From the NCBI RefSeq assembly GCF_000234665.1, contig NC_018332.1, positions 1-64,000 on the forward strand: 64,000 nt of DNA, read 5' to 3'. Made by a program: the position numbers and the translations under genes. Shown piece after piece: positions 45,795 through 54,995 of the stretch. Positions within the stretch are counted from its first letter, which is position 1; each line of letters opens with the position of its first letter. This stretch comes from Leishmania mexicana MHOM/GT/2001/U1103. Taxonomy: Eukaryota > Euglenozoa > Kinetoplastea > Trypanosomatida > Trypanosomatidae. The notes beneath the pieces are model-generated. The model made no database searches. It had not been told where the DNA came from and saw only the letters and a program-made list of their open reading frames with translations.

Positions 45795-47974
45795 GTTCAC
45801 GTGCGCCATAAACAAAAAGAGACGTCTGTTGATGCGCCAGTCTTCCAGGCACCACAGCGACACAAGGGGCACCCTTCATGATTGTCTCGTCCACGCAAGG
45901 CTTTTTTTTCCTTGGAGCGGCTTTCGTATTTGCGTCGGCGGTTTACGAGTGTAAGACGATAAGTGTGCACATGCACAACAGCCTCAAGAGTGAGCCGCGG
46001 CCCTCGAGACTCCGACGGAACGAGAGCAAAGAAGAAGTCGTTACCACGGCGTTTTGTTACGCACTGATGAGAGGTAGAGGGATACCTAATCCCGCTGTCA
46101 TGGTTTTCCGCAGCACCGACTTCTCTCCTCGTCATCAATTCGGTGCTGGACTCGGTTGCCGAGCGCGAAAACGCGAGAGCTAGTTATCTGCCTGTGCTTG
46201 TGCAGTACTTGACCGCTTTCTCGAGTCGATTCTTCGGACCTTGACTCAATCCACTCTTCTTTTCGGTTCTCACTATCTCCCGCTCTTTCTCTCTCCTTTT
46301 TTTTTGTATTGACGCTCCCTGATGATATTGTCACGAGTCCGATTTCACGCCGAGGCACAGCTGTACGAGTGCACGCATTGCTCTTACTCCCTACACGTTC
46401 CGCGTGTCCGCGCTTGTGGGCGCACCAGTCTCATTCCATTTCTTTGTTTTCTTCGTTTCTCCCTTTCCTTCTTGTTCGGCACCGCTTCTACGAAGGTGCC
46501 AAGCGCGCGTCCATTCGACCTCAACGACAGTTGTGAGTCTGCTCCGAGGTTCCGCTTCCGCCTGCGAGTAGACTTGCATACATGCGCATGCGGCTTTGTA
46601 TCTCCACGACGTGGTTGAGCGTCTGCTAGGAAACTGCGGTGTTCACTGCTGCTCAGGAGCAAGGGAACGCGCAGGCGTCTTGTCGGGAATCAGGGGAGGA
46701 GAGCTCCTTCTTCCGTTCCCGTCTCTCCCTAGTGCTCTGTTCTGCTTTCCAACTTCCATTCCTCTCGGCCTTTACGTGTGCGTGTTCAAAGGAAGGGTTT
46801 CCAGTAGACATCTCTGCGTCTTTTTTTCGTTCTCGCCTCTTGTCCGCACACCGCTCCTGCCTTAGGTCTCTTGCCGTCTTTCGTATTTTCAGGCTGTTTC
46901 GTGTCTTCTTTTTTTCCCCACCGCGTATATGTGCGCCAGAGCTCTCCCTCCCCTTTCTCCCCGAGGACTCTGCTGTGTTGCTGTTACTGTTGCCGCGCTC
47001 AAAATGTGATCGGCGTTTTATGTTCCGTCGTCACCGCTGCTCATTTCTTTTCAAACCTTGTTCGGCTTTTCTGACATCCCCTCATCGGTGTTCACTTCTG
47101 CTGCAGCACAGGCGAAAGGCCCCGGCGGCCATTCATCTGCTTTTACCCACTCGCTCTACCAGAAAGGCGCTTATCGGGGACTTGAGCATAACTCCTCAGC
47201 TCTGTTCAATCTGCACCACTTAGCTTTACAAACGTGCTCACAGGCGGGGCACTCACTCACCGCACCGACATTATGGTATAGATGCTGCAAAGAAGAGTGA
47301 GTGATGACGAGTCTCGCCTCCCCTTGTACTCCCTCTCTCCCTCAGCTGATGAGATCATCTCCGACCTCCCTCCCTCCCTCCCCCATCCACTGCCCTGCGC
47401 TGAAACGAAGAACGAGTTAAAACAAAAGTTGGTTTCGTTGGAAATCGTGTCTGGTGTGCTGACTCGTTAGTTTCCAATTTCGAGGTCACCCATACGCCTA
47501 CTCCCCTCTCTTCTTTCCGGCTTCCTCACCTACACATCGGTCACGAAGTTTCGCGCATGTATATATATAGATGCGGGCGGGGCTTAGTGAATTTCTTCTC
47601 AGCCCTCTTACCATGGGGAGGATGTCAACTGGTTTTACTACCTCGTCTGTGAGCTCAAGCCAGTCCCCACCCCTTGCTCAGTCCCCACCCACCCATCATT
47701 CCCGTTACCGGCTGAGAGGCATGATGGATAGGGAAGGGTGGGCTCTGGCCTTGCATAGAAGCCATCGAACGGATAATGAACAGCTCTGTAAGGCAGTTTC
47801 CCCCCTACCGGACAACGTCTAATATGGTTCGTGACATTGCCCGTAGGAAGCGGGAAAATGGGATGGAGTCCAGGAGCTCAAGAAAATGCCCTCCTCTCCT
47901 CCCCTCTCCTCTCTTTCTCTGATCTCACATGGGCAAGGGCAGGGTATAGCCACACCAAGTGGACGATCCAAACG
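45795..47974 (+). other. 2.2-kb spacer before the LRR-phosphatase gene
   Basis: No supported gene. 46260-47060 is strongly pyrimidine-rich and its open frames translate to Phe/Leu/Ser/Arg-rich strings without motifs. 47590-47870 changes to mixed composition and includes a duplicated CAGTCCCCACCC (about 47660 and 47680). A dense C/T tract (47888-47921) then leads to AG at 47936-47937, 38 bases before the chosen start. Confidence 0.55.
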
Positions 47975-49246
47975 ATGAGCAACTGTCCTCCCGTCTCAAG
48001 CTTCTGCGACTTTGGGGAGTGGAAGTCGGAGGAGGACGGCTCAGCGGACTCATGCTCTTCCAATTTCTCTTCTTCGCCCAAGGCACCCTACCTCGTCTAT
48101 AAGCAGTCCAACTCCGCGACTGGGGCACTCGGCAAGGCACAGCGCAAGCTCAGCGCCCTCTCGCTGTCTGACACAGAAGAGGAGCTGCGTGCCGAAATCG
48201 AGCAAAGCAGGTTGTCTCTGGAATGTAACCTGTCGGCACTGAGGCTGTCAGCAGTGCCGTCTGATGTTCCACTCAACATCTTGCGTAAGATTTCTCTGTC
48301 GGAGAACCAACTAGTCTCGTTGCCGGATGGGCTGTTCTTAAGCGGATCCTTCGGTGCGCTGGTTGAGTTGGTCCTGAATACGAATCTGCTCACGTCCCTC
48401 CCGCTGTCTCTCTTTTATCTCCCACATCTTCAGGTGCTTTCAGTGAACAACAACTCGCTGACGTCGCTGCCATTTGAGAATGTGATAGGGGCAGAGCGCA
48501 ACGCGGCGGGCGATCCGTTCCTGCCCTCGGTGCGGCGTATTGGGATGGAGTCGAATCAACTCCAGCTCCTGCCGTTGTCCTTGCTGGAGTGGTGCCCCTC
48601 GCTGGAGGAGCTGTTCTTGGCCATGAACGAGGCAATGCTCGACGATCCCGTGCCGTATGACCGTCTTCTGACGATACGCCGTCTTTCCAGCAAACGTGTC
48701 GTGCTCCGAGTTGATAATCGCCCTCGTTTTGTGAGGCAGATTGAGGTGCAGTGCTGGGCTGCGACTCTGCCATGGCTGCAAGTCGAGCTCAACAAGATCT
48801 ATCCTGACAAGGTGCTGGATTATCTCTTCCTAGGATCCCTGCGTACCGCGCAAACGGTGACTGTGTACCACGATCTAGACATCTGCTATGTCCTGACTGT
48901 GGGGCGCGAGTTGGAGGTGGTAATTGAACCGTGGATGCAGCAGCTTGTCCTCCCTGTGAACGACTTCCCGGAGCAGAGCATGGTGCCCGTCTTTGATGAC
49001 GCCTTTAGGTTCATTGACGAGGCACGATCGCACAAAAAGGGCGTCCTCATCCACTGCTTTGCTGGTCTTTCCAGGTCCGTGACGATTGCGGTGGCCTATC
49101 TAATGCATCTCAAGGGCATCACACGCGATGATGCACTTGCCTTGGTGCGCCTTGCGAGGCCGGCGGCACGGCCAAATGACGGTTTTCTTCGCGAGTTGCG
49201 CGTCTACGAGGAGATGTTGCACAGTCGCTGCGTCAGTCACGAGTAG
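47975..49246 (+). CDS. Leucine-rich-repeat dual-specificity protein phosphatase
   Basis: Encodes 423 residues. The first ~60 are Ser-rich. Residues ~65-240 contain leucine-rich repeats (LSENQLVSLPDGLF, LNTNLLTSLPLSLF, VNNNSLTSLPFENV). Residues ~275-415 form a dual-specificity phosphatase with general-acid Asp330 in VNDFPEQ and the signature HCFAGLSRS (His360, Cys361, Arg367), so it should be active. It removes phosphate from Ser/Thr and Tyr. LRR-fused DSPs are known in kinetoplastids and scarce in animals. The start at 47975 was chosen because a pyrimidine tract and AG (47936-47937) fall between it and the earlier in-frame ATG at 47858; that ATG would add 39 residues translated from the tract. 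Confidence 0.92.
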   Translation: MSNCPPVSSFCDFGEWKSEEDGSADSCSSNFSSSPKAPYLVYKQSNSATGALGKAQRKLSALSLSDTEEELRAEIEQSRLSLECNLSALRLSAVPSDVPLNILRKISLSENQLVSLPDGLFLSGSFGALVELVLNTNLLTSLPLSLFYLPHLQVLSVNNNSLTSLPFENVIGAERNAAGDPFLPSVRRIGMESNQLQLLPLSLLEWCPSLEELFLAMNEAMLDDPVPYDRLLTIRRLSSKRVVLRVDNRPRFVRQIEVQCWAATLPWLQVELNKIYPDKVLDYLFLGSLRTAQTVTVYHDLDICYVLTVGRELEVVIEPWMQQLVLPVNDFPEQSMVPVFDDAFRFIDEARSHKKGVLIHCFAGLSRSVTIAVAYLMHLKGITRDDALALVRLARPAARPNDGFLRELRVYEEMLHSRCVSHE

Positions 49247-50518
49247 GACGGGGAGAGGGAAAGGGATTGCGCATGCCATCCTCGAGAGGTCACTTTTTGC
49301 ATCTCTGCTTGCGCGGGGGATGTGCTGTACCTCTGTAGTCTTTTCTGTTTCCCTTCCGATCGGCGTGCGTGCACTTCTCTCCACCCCTCTCCTTCCCCTT
49401 TCGCATGAGTGCACGCCCGACGTAGAGTGTTTGTGTGCATCATCGGTGTCGATGGCCTCCCCCCTCTCCTTTTCTGGAAAGGCGTGTATGGGCTGTTGTC
49501 CGTCTCCCTGAGCTTCTGCGCGGCAGCCACGATGGAGTGTGCGCCCGCTAAAGACGGAATCGTTTGCTTCTCTTTCTCTTTTCTTTTCAGTCCTTTCCCG
49601 ACCCCTTTCCTCCTGGAGTATGCCCTGATTAGCCAACTTCGTGTCCGCTCATTGGTTTGTTAGCTAGAAGGACGGAGGCGGAAGAGAGTCCGAGGGAACG
49701 GCATGACACAGCACTGTAGGCCCAGGCGAGCATCCACACACGAGGTGGAGACAAATCGGGATGTGCTGTAATTATGCGGTAACTGAACCAACAACACGTT
49801 CACTCGCGAGGGGATGTATCGCAAGCCGTCCCGTTGTCTGCATACAGGGACGGGTGAGCGTGTGTCTCGGTGCGCCTGCATGTGGGTGCTTGAAGCCATC
49901 GCGCACCGTATTGATGCGGGATTCAGTGTCGTGTCGCTCATTTTCGCTGCGGGCATAGTATGAGGATGGCTTTCGGAGGTCGGAAGAAAGTGGAGAAGTG
50001 AATGGGGTTGTGCCTGTGATGCGTACCGGAGGTGGTTCTGTGCCTTGTAATCTGCTGTCTATTGTTGCGCCCGCAGCGTGGCACGCCGGCGTGTTTCTGT
50101 GGGGCTACCTTCCCACATTTGGCTCCTCCGTCCTCTCCTCTCCTTTTCTTTGTAAAGTCGAAACAAAGACCTCCTCAGTTGGATGGTGGAGGGCCCGAGC
50201 ACGCCAAACAGCCAAGAAAAACGGCACTGCCTGGGCGTGTCTCCTTTGGCGTTCGGGACGCCGTCGCTTCGGACGCCACTCTCCTTTTTTCTCTTTCCCT
50301 CTCCTCGTTGACTTACCTTGTTGATGTTTGGTACGTCTGAGAGGGAGGGGGACCAATGAGAAAACATTACGCCTTCCGGCTCCGGGCGGGCGGAGTCCGA
50401 AAGCGGTGAGGTGTCGAAAGGCGGCTTTTTTTGCCCTCGCTCCGTTCTGCTGTGGCTTTATCATCTGCTGTTCTCCTCTCCTCCTCCACCCTGACCATAT
50501 CCACACTCAACGCAGTGC
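49247..50518 (+). promoter_or_regulatory. Spacer before the MPV17-family gene
   Basis: No gene seen. A C/T-rich run at 50470-50512 ends at the first following AG, 50514-50515, just before the ATG at 50519. Earlier tracts (50125-50150, 50280-50310) are alternatives. Confidence 0.5.
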
Positions 50519-51157
50519 ATGAGTGTACCGCATCAAATGTCTTTCTGTGTGTGGCGGGCCGTCTTTTACGCCTCCGTCTGGACGGCGGGGGACTTCTTTG
50601 CGCAGTTCTACGCCGCACACAAGGAGGCGGCGGCGCGGCGTGCCTCCGGCGAGAAGCGGAAAGGCCCGCGCCCGAGTGGAGCGCAGATGCTTGCGATGCT
50701 CGACAAGGAGCGCCTTGGGCAGAACACGCTCTTTGGACTTTTCGTCGGCGGCTTTATTGGCCAGTATGAGCGCTTCCTCCCCCGCATCTTCGGCACATTA
50801 ACACGTAACGCCACACCGTGCCTATGCTCTCTCGGGCTACAGCAGCTGGCAGTGACACCTCTCATTCTCTGGTCCTACTTCAATGCCATGACCGCAGCGC
50901 GTGGAGGGGTAAGCGACCCGAGTTTCATGAATGCACACAGCTTCGGGGCACATCAGCGACACGACATCGCTAGTGTGGAGCGCCACATCCTTCATGATGT
51001 GATGCCGTATCCGCTTCTCGCCTCATGGGGCGTGTATACGCCGCTCTTTATTCTTGCGTACATGGGCCCACTCCGTGCTTCCACCTTCCTGTCCAGCTGT
51101 CTTTTTGTGCCGTGGTGCGGCCTCGTCTCCCACACGCAGGGGAATGACCTCCTCTAG
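50519..51157 (+). CDS. Mpv17/PMP22-family membrane protein
   Basis: Encodes 212 residues. Family landmarks are an N-terminal AVFYASVWTAGDFFAQF, matching the first helix with its GD-Q motif, and FGLFVGGFIGQYERFLPRIF, where the family has G-G-HxWY. Next comes LGLQQLAVTPLILWSYF (family D-Q-P), then SWGVYTPLFILAYMGPL at the place of the W-P---N-F--VP block. Four membrane helices are predicted. Members sit in the inner mitochondrial or peroxisomal membrane and may form channels. A polar insert (~residues 33-65, rich in Ala/Lys/Arg) separates the first two blocks. The second in-frame ATG (50537) is an equally good start, because the first AG after the pyrimidine tract lies only 3 bases before 50519. 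Confidence 0.87.
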   Translation: MSVPHQMSFCVWRAVFYASVWTAGDFFAQFYAAHKEAAARRASGEKRKGPRPSGAQMLAMLDKERLGQNTLFGLFVGGFIGQYERFLPRIFGTLTRNATPCLCSLGLQQLAVTPLILWSYFNAMTAARGGVSDPSFMNAHSFGAHQRHDIASVERHILHDVMPYPLLASWGVYTPLFILAYMGPLRASTFLSSCLFVPWCGLVSHTQGNDLL

Positions 51158-53219
51158 GCTCCAGTGCTTTTTGCATTGTACAACGCTCTCCGAAAGAAGA
51201 GTTATCGTTGCGTTTTGATGTATGCGTGCGTCTTCCTAAGCTGCGGTTATGGCAGCTGGCGCGGGCGCACCTCACTTGCAGACACCAAATGGTAGAAGAG
51301 AATGCCTCTCTCACACACCCACCCTGGCATTCCCTGTCGTTTCTTCGCTGTTGTTTGAGCCGTTTTGCTTCTCTCTTCTTGTGTGCGTGCATTCGCTTCT
51401 GCGTCCTTGTGTGTCGGCGTGGCTCCACTACTAGTAACAGCTATGCTGCGCCCATAGAAAGATATAGGGTGGCTATCTCTTTTCATACCTGTGCGGCGAC
51501 TAATGCCTGCGCATAATGCGACTGCATCGTACCCGCTCCCCAAATCAACGTTTCCGTCCTCGCATGCGTGCGGTTGCTTGTCCATGCATCCTAATTGGGC
51601 CCTCTACTCCTGCGTAGATGATTGTGAGGCGAAGCGCAAGTGAGAGGAGTAGACAACATGCATCAGAAACGGACCACGTGGCTGTCTTTGCACGTTGCCG
51701 TGACACACGCAACACGCACACAAACTGCCACATGGCAGCCATTTTGTGTTGTCGCCAAAACGACCGACCTTCTACGTCATGGTCATCTTCTACCCACCCT
51801 GGTGTATGTCCCGCTGCTCTCTTGACCATCACTTGATCCTATGCTTTTTCCCTTTTTTCGGTTTCTTCCTCCTCTCTCTTTCACACTCCTCCTCCTCCGG
51901 GACTCTACGTTCACCGGCGTGGCACCTCGCGCCTCCTCTCTCATTCACGTCCTCTGATGGTCCCACACCGTCTTTCCGCGTCTCGCTTCTCTAGTCCTCT
52001 TACTACACGATAGTATCGTCGTGTAGTAACAACGGCATCACCTACTCAATATTCTGTCGCTTGGTTTGGTTTTTGTTTGTGCGCTTCTTTATTTCCCCTC
52101 GCCCCTGGTTGTGCTTTACGTGCTGTGTGGTTGGCTGCTGTCGACTTGTCTGTGCCTTTTTTGTGTTTTTGCTTCTCTTCGTTTATTTTTATTTCTTGCT
52201 TCGCTTGTGCCTTTAGTATTGCTCGAATACTGGTTTTGTGGACGGATCTCTGCGCTCCACGTACAGTTTTCTTGTGTCGCATCTCTCTACTCACGTCTTG
52301 TCCGTCTGTCTGTCCGTGTGTGTGTGTGTGTCGGAGCGGTCGCGTCCTTTTTTCGTCCCGGTTATCTTACCTTACGTGTTTTTGTGCTTCCCTTATCTCC
52401 TTACTCCTTTTGTTTTTCTTTTCTTCTGGCTCTTCTCTTGCTGCTGCCCGTTGTGATACTGTGCGTGCGGTTGGGTTCGGCCAACCCATCCAGTCTCATT
52501 TTTTATCCCTCGCGTCTTTTCTTCTTCGAAGAGTATTACCGGCAGCATCCGCACCCACACAAAGACCTTCCCGAGGGCCTTGATGCATCTCGCCTAGCCT
52601 CCAAAGATCAGTCGAGGCCGGAAGAAAGACACAGGCGCGGTGGCCTTGGCATCATCGCTGTTTTTCCTCCTCTGTGCAGGTGTCTTTAGGAGGATACCGA
52701 GTGTAGGTAAACGTACGTGGTTGGGAAAGAGTCGGCACAACGTATTCTGTTGCTTCACCGTACGTTGCGTTAACCGGTGCATCCAGTATGAGGAGCGCGC
52801 TTGTTTCTTTTTTTGCTGTATTTTGAGTGCACCGATTGGGTCTTTCGCCCTTTCCGCAGTGCGCCACAGCGTCGGCCCGTTCTTGGGTGTGGCCACCTCT
52901 TACGGTACTGCTTTGTTAGTCTCTCACCCCCTTCCCGCAGACACACACACAGACACAAGCGCACAGTGGGCTGCAGCACGTGCTAGCGCTGCTGCTCCGT
53001 GAACGAGTCTCTCTGCTTGATCACGCGCACGGAACCTCCTTTTCCTTCCTCCATCTCCGACCATTCGTGTGGACCTGCAGAACCGTGAATGCGTTGTAGC
53101 GCAGACTGTCCGGTCACAAGTATCGCGCTGAAGAGTTGCGAGCTTCACGGCGTGCGCGCGCGCGGTTTCTTTTTTGGGTGCGTGGGACATTCGCAGAACA
53201 CACTCTCACCGACATCACA
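51158..53219 (+). other. 2.1-kb pyrimidine-rich spacer
   Basis: No supported gene. 51830-52520 is very T/C-rich and holds a frame open for ~200 codons without an internal ATG, typical of pyrimidine-strand artefacts. It contains a perfect inverted repeat at 52000-52029 and a (GT)8 run at 52316-52331. A C/T tract at 53036-53062 and AG at 53079-53080 suit the next gene. Confidence 0.6.
52000..52029 (+). other. Perfect 11-bp inverted repeat with nested palindrome
   Basis: TTACTACACGA, 8-base loop, TCGTGTAGTAA. Its centre holds a second palindrome, CGATA-G-TATCG (52008-52018), which cannot form together with the inner end of the long stem. Confidence 0.85.
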
Positions 53220-54995
53220 ATGATCAGCGATAAGTGTGACTGTACAGAGGTGATGAGCTCTGCTAAGGTGTTACTGGGGAGTCCAACGGACTCGCCGCAG
53301 GAGGCGGTGCTTGATGGCAACTGCGGGCTGTCCACCTCAACAAGCGAGTGCTCGTCCCAGTCCAACTCCCATAGCCACCGGCGCAAAGTACCAGACAGTG
53401 CCCCCATCCCTGCCAGCAACTGCGGCTCCATCAACTCATGGATGCTCGTCATTGATGAGGAGGATCGGCAGGGGCGCATGCTGTATGACGGGCTCTCATC
53501 GCCTGAGGAGGAGCATCCGGTCCCGCAGCTCATGTGCAACGACGAGTGCCGCAAGTCTTCTTACCAACGTCAGGTGCAGCGGTGGCAGCAGGAGGAGACA
53601 TCGTACTTGAAGCACGAAGGCTGGTGTGAGCACCGCCTTATCCTCCTCATGCAAGAGGCCTTCCGATCCAGCAGAGAAAACCTGAAGCATGCGTTCAGCG
53701 CTGGCGCCATATCGGTAGAGGCCTATGCCACTCGTCTGACGGGGCTCAAAAACGCGCTGCTGCAAATCAAGAAGGAGTACCGCCGAACGCTGCAGCGCAC
53801 GCGAGATCGAAAGGGAGACTTGCCCAGCATTGCGAGCAAGGCTGTCACGTGCATCGCCTCCGTTTACCCATGGAGCAGCAGCGGTTTTGTAATGGGATTT
53901 GAGGAGAACGTCAGGTTTGGTCAGCTGGCGGGCGTGATGGGCAGCGGGACCCGACGTGGCACTCCAGTGGCGCCCCCGACGTCGCAGCAGTCCACCAACG
54001 TCGGTCTGGCTCCTTGCCGTGACGTGGCTCCGATATCAAAGGTGGTGAACCCTGGCATGTCTTCCGAGCACCTCAACGCCGCCGCGCCGCCGGGGAACGA
54101 TATGGCGTCGTGTTACCAGGGACGGCGTCTCGTCACGCCCCACGTCACTCTCCGTCCTCTACCTCCTCGGCGTCAACTCTTCCGGAAGGGGATGGCTCCG
54201 GAGGGGTCTCTGCTCCTGTCGGCAGCGCACACCGGTACATCGGCGGATGGCGTCGCATTTACAATGGGACCTCCACTGGTGGAGAGCTTGAACCGCAGCT
54301 TCTTTGGTGTCTCCCCGAACTGCCTGTCGCCACACTCGCCGGTGCTGGTGCCACCAGCGTCCGTCACTGGCCCCTTCCGTGACGATGAGAGGCGATTTCT
54401 AGAAAAGCGCCAGCTTGTTGTACAGGGGATGTCGTTCGTCTCGTACTCGCTGGCGTCGAGCACTTTCATTTCGAGCCGGCGCGCCACCATTGCGTCGGTG
54501 ACGATGAAAAAGAGACTGCATCTCGCCAAGGGCCAGGCGCCGCCTCCGACGTCGATTCCCGCTTCCTGCGCCACGGTGATGGACACGCCGATTTATCTAC
54601 CTCCGCCCGCCTCCTTCGCGACAAGCAACTCTTTCCCAAAGACGAACCGGGCGAAGCACGACGGTGGAGGTGTAGGCACCAGCACAGTGGGTCTGAACCG
54701 TCGCATTAGCGAAGTAATGCCCTGGTCGTTGCCGTTCCTCGCTCCTGGCAACGACTCCTTCCATATAGACCTCTACCCGAATGCTCCTGTAGCACGTAGC
54801 CCGCCCCCGTACGAGCAGGCAGTCGCCGTATCAAGCGAATACAGGCCCGGGAACCTTGTGCGCCTCCCTTCGTGTTACCATCCCCAGGTTCCAGGCGATC
54901 GAATGTGTTACAACCACATGAGTCTCCGCTCACTTTTCTCTGAGATGCCGTCGGTGTCCATGGAGGAGGAGAAGTACGTCAAGGCGTTATGGTGA
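53220..54995 (+). CDS. Conserved hypothetical protein, Ser/Pro-rich with a short helical core
   Basis: Encodes 591 residues from the ATG at 53220; codons upstream in the same frame are reached only from a TTG. I do not recognise a family. Residues ~115-200 are charged and helical (SYQRQVQRWQQEETSYLKHE; then LKNALLQIKKEYRRTLQRTR), perhaps a coiled coil. The remainder is low-complexity, rich in Ser, Pro, Thr and Gly, probably disordered. A PPPY motif near residue 528 could bind WW domains. There is no signal peptide, membrane span or catalytic motif. Numerous Ser/Thr-Pro sites make phosphorylation-dependent regulation plausible (inference). Confidence 0.8.
   Translation: MISDKCDCTEVMSSAKVLLGSPTDSPQEAVLDGNCGLSTSTSECSSQSNSHSHRRKVPDSAPIPASNCGSINSWMLVIDEEDRQGRMLYDGLSSPEEEHPVPQLMCNDECRKSSYQRQVQRWQQEETSYLKHEGWCEHRLILLMQEAFRSSRENLKHAFSAGAISVEAYATRLTGLKNALLQIKKEYRRTLQRTRDRKGDLPSIASKAVTCIASVYPWSSSGFVMGFEENVRFGQLAGVMGSGTRRGTPVAPPTSQQSTNVGLAPCRDVAPISKVVNPGMSSEHLNAAAPPGNDMASCYQGRRLVTPHVTLRPLPPRRQLFRKGMAPEGSLLLSAAHTGTSADGVAFTMGPPLVESLNRSFFGVSPNCLSPHSPVLVPPASVTGPFRDDERRFLEKRQLVVQGMSFVSYSLASSTFISSRRATIASVTMKKRLHLAKGQAPPPTSIPASCATVMDTPIYLPPPASFATSNSFPKTNRAKHDGGGVGTSTVGLNRRISEVMPWSLPFLAPGNDSFHIDLYPNAPVARSPPPYEQAVAVSSEYRPGNLVRLPSCYHPQVPGDRMCYNHMSLRSLFSEMPSVSMEEEKYVKALW

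Noticed and set aside
46639..47223. Plus-strand frame of ~194 codons before the LRR-phosphatase gene
   Set aside because: It is rich in Phe, Leu, Ser and Arg from a pyrimidine-rich strand, without ATG support or motifs.
47858..47974. Earlier in-frame ATG for the LRR-phosphatase
   Set aside because: The pyrimidine tract and AG used for trans-splicing lie downstream of this ATG.
52066..52689. Plus-strand frame of ~207 codons resembling a membrane protein
   Set aside because: It begins at a TTG, has no internal ATG, and its hydrophobicity comes from T/C-rich codons of the pyrimidine tract.
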